NCBI RefSeq assembly: GCF_012273895.1
Contig: NC_052102.1
Coordinates: forward strand, 10,782,002 to 10,846,001
From: Zerene cesonia
Taxonomy: Eukaryota; Arthropoda; Insecta; Lepidoptera; Pieridae
Length of the DNA: 64,000 nucleotides
Direction of reading: 5' to 3'
The notes under the pieces were generated by a model. It saw nothing but the letters and a program-made list of their open reading frames with translations, was not told the DNA's origin and did no database searches. The translations under genes and the position numbers were made by a program. The stretch's first letter is position 1. Every line of letters starts with the position of its first letter. Positions 13,611 through 26,300 of this stretch are shown here, piece by piece.

Positions 13611-13722
13611 ATTATATAATATAATATGAAACCCCATCAAAATCAGTTGTGCAGTTTTAAAGATTTAAGCATACATAGCGACATAGGGACAGAGAAAGTG
13701 ACTGTTTTATACTATGTAATGA
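13611..13722 (-). mobile_element. Helitron-like fragment, family C
   Basis: Reverse-strand similarity to the family C copies at 29150 and 29881 (CATAGTATAAAACA, CTCTGTCCCTATG, ATGCTTAAATCTTTAAAA). Truncated, next to the family A element. Confidence 0.55.
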
Positions 13723-14125
13723 TTTAAGGTCTAGGAAACTGCTATAACTTTTTTTCATTTCTCTTCGACTTACAAGTAAGTTCTTTTTCAACTAATTTCA
13801 AAATGAATAAATATTTCCCAACTAGTTTTATGTCACGCAGCCTTGTTTATAAATTAAAACAATTTGTATCAATAATCATATAAATGTAATACATGGCAAT
13901 TTATTTATTTAAATATTTCAGGCTCATTTTATTCAAAGTTTCGTCTAAATCATTCCAATGGTTCCCGGGGAAAGCTTATGATCAGAATGAAGGGGGCAAC
14001 GCCACGATACAATAATGTTTAAAATCCAACCAACATTTCTATTTGAATTCACTCTCCCTTTTTGCGAAAATTGGAAAACTTTTAAGGGCATGCCACATCA
14101 GGGATTGAAATAAATACAATATAAT

Positions 14126-14277
14126 TTATACTATAATATTATAAAGCTGAAGAGTTTGTTTGTTTGAACGAATATTCTTAGGAGCTACTGGTCCGATTTG
14201 AAAAATTCTTTCAGTGTTATATAGCCCATTTATTGAGAAAGGCTATAGGCACGGACGAAGCCGGGGCGGACCGCTAG
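14126..14277 (+). mobile_element. Helitron-like element, family B
   Basis: Family B starts TCTATACTAATATTATAAAG with GCTGAAGAGTTTGTTTG near the 5' end and ends GCCGGGGCGGACCGCTAG before T. This copy has a degenerate 5' end. Confidence 0.65.
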
Positions 14278-15884
14278 TGATTCATATTTTCAAAGCGAAA
14301 TTTTTTTGTTGTTTAATTTCACCAATTAATATGAGTGCTGTATTATTTATATTAGCATTTAATTAATTAGTTTTACATGTACCTTTCTATCTACCCAACG
14401 GCGCTTTGAAAGTGCTATTTGTTTGACAAAATAGATACCTATGAAGTATAATTCACTATTTAATAATTATCAATATACAGGAATAAGAGCTTTACTTTAC
14501 TACTGTAAAGCTTTTAGAATTTAAAACGTACACATAAACTAGATATAAAGATAACTCTTTATTTGCACCAATACAAAAGAACAAATACAAAAAGGTCACA
14601 AACACTCGAAACAATAACGCACAAATAGACGGCCTTATCGCTAAGATGGCGATCTCTTCCAGGCAACCTTAGATCGAGGATAAGAGTATACGAGCTATAA
14701 GAGGTTAATGGATAGCTAACTAGATAAAAATTTTTGAAAAACTCTCGTCATCAAATGTTATAAATATAATGAAAATCACTAAATATTTAATCTAATTCAA
14801 CTCTCACGATTTAAAAATAATATCTGCATACTATTTACTTCAATGTAACAGTTAAATATAAAACGACAAGTATTTATTTTCCATACTCATAAAATAGTGC
14901 ATCCCACATTCAGTTCATTTCTACACTCAGCATTACTTCTCTCTTTAAAAGAAAAATCTAACCATACAATGTGGTATCAGCTTAGGTTCTACTCTGGCGC
15001 CGTGCTGTCGCAACCGATGCCCTATATCCGATCTCATCCTATATAGTTTCTACAGTTCAGTCAATAACCTATTACAGTAAATAGGTTTTACAACTTGTAG
15101 CGTGGATGATCTCACCTGTGATAGTCGTGAAAAAGGAAAAGGTTACGAATTTTATAGCTGGTCGAAGAAGTTGTAATGTAAATTAACCTTGCAGGTTTAT
15201 GAAACATTTAACATTAATTTTGCTCTTTTAAACATAAGGTTTTCTCTGCTAAAGTATGGTAGTTGGGGAATAGTTACCTATTCTGTGAGATATTTAAAGA
15301 AAATCATAACATATAATATGTTATTTTGTATTAATACGACACGTTTGGAACAAAATTTGTATTATATTTTATATACAATGTTATAACAATTGCATTATTT
15401 AATATTTATATAATACAATATAAGTAATCAACCTAATAAATTCGGAAGCGTATAATAAATGTTGATTGCTTATTATTAAAATATGAACATATAATTAAAA
15501 AAACAGATTTTTAAATAACGTCTTTGTTGACAAGGCGTATTCCACATTACATAAGACAAAGCTTTGACCCTATAAAATTCAGCAGTATGCCATTTAACAA
15601 CAAAGCTACGCAATTTGGTCGGTTGGCGCCAACGCTAAGGTTGTGGCGCCAGTCGTCTGTCGTAGCTCAGACATCCCCCTGCCTCAGATGATACATTGAT
15701 TTTCTAAGTCACCCACATCTTTGTATGTAAATAAGATATTCAGAGTGATTGAACGAATCTTAAAATTATATACTCATTTAGAAACTTTGGAAAAACTTAG
15801 GATTTTAATTGGTGTCTATTTATCAATAGTTTAGCTGAAAAATATATCGATAATAATTGTTGATGCTCACCTGCATTTTTATAT

Positions 15885-16138
15885 CTGCGACTATATTGTA
15901 TGAAACAAAGTGACATTCCGCTATCTGTCCGTCTCTATGTGTGCTTAGGGCTTTAAAATTGCGCAACGGATTTTGATGCAATTTTTTAAGACTATGGTTT
16001 CAACTTTTTTATTTATCTTCATACCGAGTTAAATAAAATAAAATGACAAAAATAAAAAGAGTTAGAATTTTATATACAATTGGCGGCCCAAGGCATTTCG
16101 TAGATGTATAGGTTTTAGAAAACGCGGGCGGAGACCTA
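15885..16138 (+). mobile_element. Degenerate Helitron-like element, family C
   Basis: Diverged match to family C (TATGAAACAAAGT, GTCTCTATGTGTGCTTAGGG, GCGCAACGGATTTTGATG), ending near CTAG at 16135-16138. Confidence 0.45.
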
Positions 16139-16237
16139 GTTATGATAGAGACGTATCAGTTTTTGATATTATGATGGATAGATAGCATAGGTATTTAGAC
16201 CAAAAAAATCTAGGCTCTTCAATAATAAACTCTATAA

Positions 16238-16401
16238 TCTATACTAATATTATAACGCAGAAGAGTTTGTTTGTTTGAACGCACTAATCTCAGGAACCAC
16301 TGGTCCGATTTGAAAAATAATTTCAGTATTAAATAGCCTATTTATTGAGGAAAGCTACTGGCTATATATGTACCACAGACGAAGCCGGGGAGGACCGCTA
16401 G
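16238..16401 (+). mobile_element. Helitron-like element, family B
   Basis: TCTATACTAATATTATAACG to GGACCGCTAG with flanking A and T. Lies 370 bp upstream of the divergent beta-subunit start codon. Confidence 0.72.
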
Positions 16402-16679
16402 TATGAGAATGTTAGAAAATAACAGTAAAAAAACGTGATTAATTACAGCATATGCGACTTTCTATACTTACGCCTGGAGTTTTTAGAAAGCAGAGAGTTT
16501 ACAATATAAACTGATGTTTAAAAATCTGTATATTTATCTATAAACCTCATAAGAAAAATGAAGCCAAGCTAAGCAAACATATGCTACAACAAAAAATAAA
16601 GGCAAATAATAAAATACAACTTGCCATAACTAAAAATCTCGCACACAATACAAGATAATTAGGTTAAAAATAGTCATAG

Positions 16680-16771
16680 CATCGATGTACTGTGAACACT
16701 CCCATTGACCCATAACAGCACCCTAGAACACCACAGTTATCCCCCAGCTCGCTCTGAGTACGGTCGCTGCC
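16680..16771 (+). promoter_or_regulatory. Probable 5' UTR/proximal promoter of the divergent beta-subunit gene
   Basis: The roughly 90 bases before ATG 16772 are less AT-rich than the flank, lack a splice acceptor just before the ATG and end in a strong start context. I see no clear TATA box. The call rests on position only. Confidence 0.35.
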
Positions 16772-19700
16772 ATGGGGCTGGACAAACGCACTATTAAGAT
16801 CATCGCGATCGTCGTAGTGGTGCTACTCGTTCTTGGTGAGATTTCAGCTAGTGTATACGATAGTTGTTTATTTATTTATTTATCTCTTTATTGTACACCA
16901 GCGGTGCCCGCGACTTCGTTCGTGGATGTCGAAACTTATAACTATGTTTTTGTGCTAAGCGCTGTTGGAGGATACCAATATAAAGCATTTAAAAAGTAGC
17001 GAAATATGTTGTGAAACAGCTTTTTTTTATTTGAGCATAAATTATTTAATAAAAATAATAAATATAAATTCCTGTGATATATATTATGCACATAGAAACA
17101 TATATAAAGAAATAAACTGAATTAATAAAAGTAATTTGTACCCTTGACGGATTGGTTATAAAATAAATCCTGATTTGAAGTTTCAGTTACTTGTAGAAAG
17201 CTTTGTGTGTGCTGTTTTATAGAGTTTTTTTTTATTTATTTTAGGTTCACCAACGGGTATTACATTAAAGAAATTATATCAAGTAAATATATAAAAAAAA
17301 AAAAATTAAGAAGTTTTATTAAAATGCCTTGTGGTTTACGTGATTACATTTGGGATTTAAGATAACGAAAATAATTTACGCTGTAACATTGAAAATCTTT
17401 AAAAAAAATGCGCTACCCATAGAGAAATTTTAAAGTTTAAATAAAAATATTTATTTTCAGGACATAGTATATTCTGAAAAATCATTCCCCCTTTTTCCTT
17501 ATTATATTATTATAATTAATAAACAACAGATAACGATCCTTACCATTACATACAATAAATGCAAAAGTGTAGTTTTGTTGTTTGTTTAAATTTTTTTCAC
17601 GTTGCAACGGACCGATTCTATGTGATTTTTTTATTTGAAGGCAGCTAGGAGGCTAGAAAGTGCCATAGTTTACGGCGCATATATATTTGCGATTCTACTG
17701 AAATATAGAAATCGCATTCTAGAAAGTGCAATCTAAAGACGATGAACCTAACACGACGGTACATGCTGTGAGTGTGTGGTGTATATGAGGTGATGATAGT
17801 AAAAAATAAACTTAAAATGTAACTGGACACCACAGATAACATAATACGAAACTGGTACTAAAACTAAAGTTAAAAATGTTTATTTCTAATATGGTTCGTC
17901 GGTAATACCGTAAGCAAAACAAAGAGCTTGAAGGATTACGAACTAAGTTACATTAAATTGGTGTCGATCTACTGGTATATATTAATGATACGGAAATTAT
18001 AAAATGCCTCGTCTGTCAGCTCATTACAGTCCCTTGTTCTAGGGCTTCTGGTAGTGAATGAACTGTATAACATCCTACAGGATAAAGTATAATAGAGGCA
18101 TGCAAAAAACTAAGCTATATAGCTAGTTTTAGACTTTTATTATTTGTTATTCGTTTTTCCTTAATTTGTTATTTATATACGTAAAACAACCGTTAACATA
18201 ACAATTTATTTAAATATATTATTATCTTGGAATAAAAACTACAAATTGTAAACTAAAACTACTTGGAACTATAAATAGGAGTATCTTATGTACCCTATAT
18301 AATAATTAACATAAATCCCTTTTTTTCCGCAGGAACCGTCCTTGGGGTACTTCTGGCTATTTTCCTACCATACAGATACGTCGGTAAGCATTCATTCCAG
18401 AATTAGATTATAAAAACCTCTAGTATAGTAATATTTGAATATTCTTTGTTCGGGAGACTAGCTCATTTATTTTGTATTGACGTCTTTATATAGACAAATT
18501 CAAGATTCCTTGCTTTAACCCGAATTCAAACATTAATTTATTCAATTAAACTTCCCATAGAAGCACTTTTGAATCGTCATAACATAGTTGCAAACTGATT
18601 GAAAACTGATTCGGAAAGCAGTTTCTCCAGCGAAGAGCCGGCAAGAAACCGTGTAGATGTTAATTTTTATTTAGCTTTTACGCTCCATGTGGAATAAAGA
18701 TTTGAAAGTTTTCTAAAGCACCTATACGAATCTAACAACCATCTATATTATTTAAATCAGAACTAGAAGTATGGCCCCGTTCTGACGAGTACAACTACTA
18801 CGAGCCCCTCATTCACTTCCGAGCAAGTGATCCTGGAAGCTGGCACGTCTGGTATACGCGCATTAATGACTTCCTACGTGGTAAGTGTTTTTAATTTTTA
18901 GCTGACTTCTTTATTCGGAATAGGGGTTTTGGAATATAACCTGGTTATAGTTTCTCTCTAAGTCATACATACCTAAAGAACATGTTCCTTTAATGGGAGG
19001 TTTTTAGGGTGTGTTAGACGCGGTCTTATTTAATTTTGGCGGCGTCAGTAATAATAAAATATGTCGAGTTTCTATTCAAGTTCAAAATCCGATAAATTTG
19101 AATTATTACACAAAATTGACAATTTAGCGATTACGATCTGGGGGGAGGTTCATATGCCCCGCGACACGCTCTGCTATCAACTACTATATCTACTACTAGA
19201 TAATAATAGACACTTCAACATCTGCATGTTCAGATTATGAGACCACAGTGCCAGAAGAGCCGCCCCGGGCTCCGTGCTCGATACATCGCCACGATCAGCG
19301 GCTGGTGGTACCCAACTGTGAACGAGCACTCAACATGTGGGCGCCCTGCAACGCTGATAACTTCTATGGTTACGCGGCTGGGAAACCGTGTGTTTTCTTA
19401 AGACTGAACCATGTAAGTGGGTTGTTCGGAGGTTGCTACATGGGATAATACCTTCTTCTTTTCTTAATCTTTGTTTCGTTTTATTTGTTTGGTTTAATCA
19501 TTTAATTATTACAGATTCACTATTGGGTACCAGAACCGTATAATGTGTCTAAGCCGCTTGGTATTCCTCCAGAAATGCCAAACAATATCAAGCAATTTAT
19601 GGTAAGATGTGCAAAATATAATTCTAGTGTAGGATTGATATATGATTTTAAAGCCGTATTTACTTTTTTTCTGTAGCATTTTTTTTTAAATAAAATCCTA

Positions 19701-21053
19701 CAGAGCCTTCAAACTGTCACTAGATCAATAGGACCACGCGAAAGGAGGAAGTTTTCTAATTAAAAAAAAAATATATCAAATTCGGTTCATCCAGACGAAA
19801 GTTCTGAGGTAACAAATCCAAAAAGTATAGTAGCACTAGCAGCACGCCGTGAGTCATTTACCGTTATTGAAATAGTAAAAACCATCCTATCTTTTAAATT
19901 GGATCAAACTTCACATAGTGCGCAGATTTGATTAAAATCGGTTGAGTAATTTAGAAGTTCATAGTAGACAAACAACGTGACACGTAATTTATATATATTG
20001 AGATTGAGAACATCAATTATCTGACTCATCACTAAGCCGAGTATTCTTCTTAATTACAAACTTATTCCATAAACCTTAGCAACAACGTCCAGCCCACCAC
20101 TACGGGGACTTCGTCTGGGTGTCCTGCAATGGGGAATTCACCTCCGACGAGGAGAACGTGGGCCCCATACAGTACATACCCGCCAACTTACCCCCCGGCT
20201 TCCCCACCACCCGGTTAAACACGGCCGACCGTATTCCCTATTCGACAAGGAAGCTGCCTGACCAGACCCATGGGCCGTTAGTGGCTGTCTTCTTTGAGAA
20301 TCCTCGCCGTAAGTATTGGCAAGATCATTTTGTGGATAATAAAATTACGTAAAACGTAATTGCATAAAGTTAACATGAAGTCTCTACTTTGTTTTTAATT
20401 TCATTGTAACCGGAAGAAACGTCCCTCAAATATTAAAATGATGTCACAACTCATACTAATAAAATTGTTGATATTTTATAACGAAGGTAAATTTAAAGTA
20501 TATTAAAATAAAGAATAGAAAATTAGAATATAATAATACACTTTCTGGCATTAACAAGGCTATTGATATTTTCTCAAATACAGTGTAAATTGGTTAAGAT
20601 TAAACCTTTACCAAATCCCACATGATCAGATAATATTTTCACATTAATTAATCTTTTTGCTGTTAGCTGCAGACTGTGTTTCTGCGATCTAATGTTTATT
20701 TTTTTCAGTAATAGTAGCCTAGAATTATGACAGCACTTAGTCCATCATTGAAATTTCATTAAGCTTTCCATCCATGTTACCCGTGTATGTTATGTTAGTG
20801 ATCCTTGTTGCATTAAATAAATAAATAAAGATACGAGAGAGTCGTGGGATTTTTTCACCAAAATACCTTACACTTTTATTGTAATTATAGCGTTATGTTA
20901 TCTGTGCTGATATACCTGTAAACATATCTGACTGGATATTATTTTCCAGGTGGCGTAGTTATCAATGTGGAATGCCGGATTTGGACGCGGGATATCGTAT
21001 ACAGCAGCTCCAGCCGTGTTGGACGTGCGCGTTTTGAACTTTACATTGAATAA
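16772..21053 (+). CDS. Divergent Na+/K+-ATPase beta-subunit paralogue, complete
   Basis: Second beta subunit, 6 kb downstream of the first and on the same strand. Seven exons: 16772-16835, 18333-18383, 18761-18880, 19234-19412, 19515-19601, 20080-20308, 20950-21053. They total 834 nt, 277 residues plus TAA, with no phase conflict. The start ATG has a strong context (gctgccATGG). Only eight or nine residues (MGLDKRTIK) precede the membrane helix, whereas nervana proteins usually have a longer cytoplasmic tail with a GRT-K-SW motif. The SLIG-NPGLGFRP juxtamembrane motif is also absent. The ectodomain keeps six cysteines (PCSI, NCER, PCNA, PCVFL, SCNG, ECRIW), the PCVFLRLN motif, a glycosylation site (NVS) at the same place as in the neighbour, and GPLVAVFFENP. 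Ectodomain introns fall in the same phases as in the first gene. It may be a tissue-restricted or non-pump beta-like subunit; its function is inferred only from the family. Confidence 0.9.
18583..18715 (-). repeat. Dispersed repeat (probable LINE tail), reverse
   Basis: Reverse complement shows GTTTCTTGCCGGCTCTTCGC and ACTGCTTTCCGAATC, matching 40532-40672. Located just before exon 18761 of the divergent beta-subunit gene. Confidence 0.55.
19845..20000 (-). mobile_element. Degenerate Helitron-like element, family D
   Basis: Reverse-strand similarity to 29734-29880 (GGTAAATGACTCACGG, TTTAAAAGATAGGATGG, CAACCGATTTTAATCAAAT). Lies in an intron of the divergent beta-subunit gene. Confidence 0.5.
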
Positions 21054-21070
21054 ATATGTATTAAAATAAA
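21049..21070 (+). promoter_or_regulatory. Polyadenylation signals overlapping the stop of the divergent beta-subunit gene
   Basis: The stop codon TAA (21051-21053) sits inside an AATAAA hexamer at 21049-21054, and a second AATAAA follows at 21065-21070. If either is used the 3' UTR is only about 20-40 bases. Confidence 0.6.
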
Positions 21071-23229
21071 TGTAATTATACATTATTTTGCATGCTTGAT
21101 GGATGTGTCATGCAGTGTGAAGTGAATATATTGAGTGAGGCGTGCTACACAAACGAGCGGGAAAATTAAGAAGGAAAACATTTTTTTTATTGATGCAAAG
21201 AGGTTAACACACATTACCTACGTTATAAATAAAAATACATAAATTTGTGAAGCACATCTGACATATTATGAGTTAAATTATTTATATATATTTTTACTTA
21301 GGTATCGCACCTATATTTAGAAATAAGATGCTTGTGATTTTGAAATTGGATGTTTACCTGAAAACTATTAGATAAGAGTAATAACAGTAATTCTAACTTC
21401 AGTCTATCTTCTTCTTCATAAATAAATATATTATAATGTGTTGCCTAAGAATTTGGATAGAAGTTAAATTATAGAATTACATAATATGTATTTCAATAAT
21501 AAGATTGGAAAATGTGTTGTTAATGCATGCGCAAGTTTTGCTACTTGAAGGTTATATAATATTTACAACAATATTTTGTAAGAACAAATATATTCGTACT
21601 TGCTATACTGTAACTTAAATTGTAATATGATGGCGAAATAGAATAATGGTTATATTATAACTAGTCAAAGTCAGAATGGTTTTACGTTACGAAGAAATCA
21701 GTCAGTATTTGTTTGTATTCCTTCTTTCACGTCACAACGTGGCGGTTTTGTGCTTTGTGTTTTGTATTTTTTTGTCCGAACCCAGTTAGAAGGCTCGAGT
21801 AAAATAGGATTATTTTTACCGCAATAAAACATCTCATTCTCACAGGAAGATTTATTGAGTCAATCATGATGCGCAAGCGCATTCGAATCTCGTCAAAAAT
21901 TATAAATACCGGTAGATGGCGCTATATCAAATATTTTAAATGTATGACAAATGCTGTTATGCTTTAACCACGCGAACGAAGCCTCGGGCAACAGCCATAA
22001 TCGTACTGGCTAACAATAAGCCTTTAGTTTATATGAATTTGTTAATTAGATATAGTCATAAACATACCTTTAGGTGGAACCGTAACAGAAAAAACGTTTA
22101 ATATTATCTAAAATACACATGCCAAAGTATTCTCCACATCAGTTTAAGTTGCCGAGAAAGTTTCCAATTATCAAAGTTTTGACTAAATTAGATAATGTAC
22201 TACGTATAAATTGAAGTCAGTACTTTTATATTAAAAGGCACCTTAAGATTACTTGCAAAATTGCAGTGTCAAAAAAATTTTATCAGTTACCTACCTTTTG
22301 CACACAATTCAATGCATTGATTTTCGATATTGGTAAAACAATGTTTTCAATGTTTCCATGACAAGTATTATCTACATCATATTTTAAGACTAAAGATATT
22401 AGCTATCTGCCTACCTATCTTTCCGTTTCTTACTAATTGATTATTATTATTATATATTAGGTTAATTTTAATATTAGGTTAAATTTGTGTAAAACTTTAC
22501 CGTGCCTTTAATGAATAGCTCATTTAATACACGGAATAAATATAGTACAGTCTCTATAACTTTATATCTAAGCTACTGTAACATGGTACCTACCTTAAAA
22601 AAAAACATTCGAAAATAGAAAATGAGTATTATTACAATATTATTATATTGAAAAATGTTCTACTAAAAGCAACCATATATAAAGGATTATGTAAGTATTT
22701 ATTTTCAATAAAGTTGAAGTAAATATAAATTTAGTTTTAATTACTGTTTTCCCTCAATGTTTCAAAAAACTACCCAGGATGTACCTATCAATTGGTACAG
22801 TTAAATATATCGGGCTAACACTACCGTACCAAATTTGTTTTAATAAAATAAATACCTAATAAAAATTATAACTTAATTGCAAATTTTATTCTTAGAATAT
22901 ATATAAGGAATATGTTTTTCCATGATTATGTAAAGTAATGTAAATATTTTATAGTTCGGTACTGCCACGAAATTTAATGAAAAATATATTCCGTGGGTCT
23001 TTGGGTATACTGCAGTCTTTAACACACCACAATGCAAAAAAAATAGAAACGGAGATAGATTATGTACTATATAAGTATTTAAAATTGGAGCGTAATAGAT
23101 TATAACATAAAACACAAGTAATATACTGGATTATAATCACGAATATTATAGTGGCAATACTTGCTATTGACATAACGCATCTGGAAAGAACTGTCTATTG
23201 TCTGCCATTTTTTCAAATGTCAAATTTAC
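21071..23229. other. Spacer between the divergent beta-subunit gene and LAMP1
   Basis: AT-rich, with no open frame that looks coding and no clear complete repeat. A short GC-richer patch near 21865-22010 resembles repeat ends but was not classified. Confidence 0.5.
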
Positions 23230-23346
23230 TGAAATCTCACTCATTTTGTAAAGTGAAGTGGACAGCGAGAGAGCTATTATTTTGAAGCTGCAACGTATTT
23301 GTGAGATTTTTTAGCTGAATAAGTGCTTATAACATTTACCTCAAAA
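23230..23346 (+). promoter_or_regulatory. Lamp1: Probable 5' UTR of LAMP1
   Basis: A slightly GC-enriched stretch (tgaagtggacagcgagagag, then gaagctgcaacg) precedes the ATG at 23347 with no intervening in-frame start. The transcription start is not identified. Confidence 0.35.
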
Positions 23347-26300
23347 ATGTCACAACTTAGGTTTTATTTATTTGCCGCTGTGATATGTAGCTTAGCTGTC
23401 TTTGGTAAGTTCTAAATACCTAATTTTCGTTTGCTCGTTTTCTTTGTTAGGTACTTATCATGTTTCTACCGATTGTCATTTTTTGCGTTGTACACAATGG
23501 ACGTTTTGTGCAATAGAGGCTAGACATCGCGTTAAACATTACGATTTAATTGCAGGCAGCAGCGATGGGTCGACAGATAAGACTATACTGATCGACGTGC
23601 CTTCCTCTGATGTGAAGACATCGGAGGTGCCAACGACTTTAGAAACGTCTCCTGTCCCAACTGAGCCAACGTCGTCAACTACGACCACTACGCCTGCTCC
23701 CACGACGACGTCATCCACGACTCCAGCTCCTACCCCCAAACCCACTCCNNNNNNNNNNNNNNNNNNNNNNNNNNNNNNNNNNNNNNNNNNNNNNNNNNNN
23801 NNNNNNNNNNNNNNNNNNNNNNNNNNNNNNNNNNNNNNNNNNNNNNNNNNNNNNNNNNNNNNNNNNNNNNNNNNNNNNNNNNNNNNNNNNNNNNNNNNNN
23901 NNNNNNNNNNNNNNNNNNNNNNNNNNNNNNNNNNNNNNNNNNNNNNNNNNNNNNNNNNNNNNNNNNNNNNNNNNNNNNNNNNNNNNNNNNNNNNNNNNNN
24001 NNNNNNNNNNNNNNNNNNNNNNNNNNNNNNNNNNNNNNNNNNNNNNNNNNNNNNNNNNNNNNNNNNNNNNNNNNNNNNNNNNNNNNNNNNNNNNNNNNNN
24101 NNNNNNNNNNNNNNNNNNNNNNNNNNNNNNNNNNNNNNNNNNNNNNNNNNNNNNNNNNNNNNNNNNNNNNNNNNNNNNNNNNNNNNNNNNNNNNNNNNNN
24201 NNNNNNNNNNNNNNNNNNNNNNNNNNNNNNNNNNNNNNNNNNNNNNNNNNNNNNNNNNNNNNNNNNNNNNNNNNNNNNNNNNNNNNNNNNNNNNNNNNNN
24301 NNNNNNNNNNNNNNNNNNNNNNNNNNNNNNNNNNNNNNNNNNNNNNNNNNNNNNNNNNNNNNNNNNNNNNNNNNNNNNNNNNNNNNNNNNNNNNNNNNNN
24401 NNNNNNNNNNNNNNNNNNNNNNNNNNNNNNNNNNNNNNNNNNNNNNNNNNNNNNNNNNNNNNNNNNNNNNNNNNNNNNNNNNNNNNNNNNNNNNNNNNNN
24501 NNNNNNNNNNNNNNNNNNNNNNNNNNNNNNNNNNNNNNNNNNNNNNNNNNNNNNNNNNNNNNNNNNNNNNNNNNNNNNNNNNNNNNNNNNNNNNNNNNNN
24601 NNNNNNNNNNNNNNNNNNNNNNNNNNNNNNNNNNNNNNNNNNNNNNNNNNNNNNNNNNNNNNNNNNNNNNNNNNNNNNNNNNNNNNNNNNNNNNNNNNNN
24701 NNNNNNNNNNNNNNNNNNNNNNNNNNNNNNNNNNNNNNNNNNNNNNNNACCAGGCAAGTGGTCGTACGTTGACAAGGCTACCAATGTAACATGCATTGTA
24801 GTCCAATTTGCTGCACAGTTAAATGTCACATACATAAAGGAGAACAGCAGTGAGTACTCTTCATTTGTTTTAGTTGGTTATGGTTAAGCATGATAAGAAA
24901 AAAAGTATATTGTTCATTTACTTACAACTAGGATGTGTTTATATAGGGATGATGATTTGTAAATATTGTTTTCTAAATATGTGATAGCAAATTTAAATTA
25001 CTTCAGCGATTGATATGATGGGAAAAATTATTTCTTTATTTCCAATTATTCAGAGAATTGTGTATTTAGTAGTTGTTTGAATATTAATGTTATTTATGTA
25101 TGTTTATTAAATAATAATAAAAATTCTCAATAAAGTGGATACTATCCTTGAAATAAACAAGCGTGAACAATGTCGGGACATAGCAAAAAATAGAAATATT
25201 ATAGAGTTACAGTTTATGGATTTGTCAGTTTTTGACATTGTAGGTGGAAATCTCTATATCTACTGTAATGATTTTCAAAATTGTTAAACCATTTGATAGC
25301 CTTGTTATCTGTGAGAGTAATGAGCGGACAAACAGATTTTTTTTTTGTTTTTGTCTGGGGTCAATGTAGATGTAACCGGGGCGAGTGGTTAGGAGTAATG
25401 ATAATTACTATATAGATCTTTGATCATTATAGATGTAGAAAACGAGAACTGATATTCATAACTTTTTAACACAGTGCTTTGATAATAATAATGACAATAG
25501 ATACTTTGTGATACTGCAATCTCACAGCTGTGTAAGCATGATGAATCATCACTTTCATAGATGTAGAATAGACTATTAAAACAATAAAAATTTAACTTAT
25601 TTCACTTCATCACTGATTCCAATAAGACAAGTATTTACTCAGCTTAGAATTCTTAGTTAATATGAAAGTGCATCGTCAACTCAAGGTTATGTTTTTTATT
25701 AAAAAAGAAAAAAAAACTCGCACTTTGATTAGTATTTCAAGAGATTGTTTAGAAATGAAATTGAAAAAATAGGCATTGTATATATTCATAAAAAGCAGTG
25801 GTGGCTCAGTGGTGAGAACCTCGGACTTCAAAATCGATAAGTCGGGGTTCGAGACCGAGCGAGTGTGCAGGAAATAAATTGATTTTTCAATTTATCTGCG
25901 CATGTGGATAACATCACCACTGCTTAAACGGTGAAGGAAAACATCGTGAGGAAACCGGCATGTCCGAGAATTAAAAGTTCGACGACATGTGACATCTGCC
26001 AACCCGCACTTGGCCAGCGTGGTGGATTATGGCCTGAACCCTCATAGGAGGCCTGTGTCCCAGCAGTGGGAACATATATGGGCTGATGATGATGATGATG
26101 ATGATGATATTCATGTAAGTCAAGGTTATTTTTATTGTATTACCTTTTTAATCAGTAATGCTGTGTTTATCGGGTATAAGAGTTGTTGTAATACTTTTTT
26201 TTTCACTGCGTAATAACTGTAATTATTTACAAGTTGTATTTTAATCAAAATAGCATTATGATGTGCACTTGCCTTGAAATGTTCTGTATTTTAAATTACA

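Larger units (their letters stand above)
10981..16679. other. Spacer between the two beta-subunit genes
   Basis: Repeat-bearing intergenic sequence: a dispersed repeat at about 11520-11800, Helitron-like copies at 12331-12535, 13410-13609, 13611-13722, 14126-14277, 15885-16138 and 16238-16401. No supported coding exon or RNA gene is seen. Confidence 0.6.

Noticed and set aside
15598..15668. GC-rich patch with GGTTGGCGCCAAC palindromes as a possible structured RNA or promoter
   Set aside because: Only short palindromes and a 7-bp outer match; not convincing without conservation or expression.
16836..16999. Read-through frame extending the first exon of the divergent beta subunit
   Set aside because: It is intron sequence after a good donor (gtgaga) and contains TA-rich repeat; the spliced model gives a full ectodomain.
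23402..24835. Long open frames on both strands across the N run
   Set aside because: Their length comes from untranslated N. Only the frame read through splice sites in LAMP1 is real.
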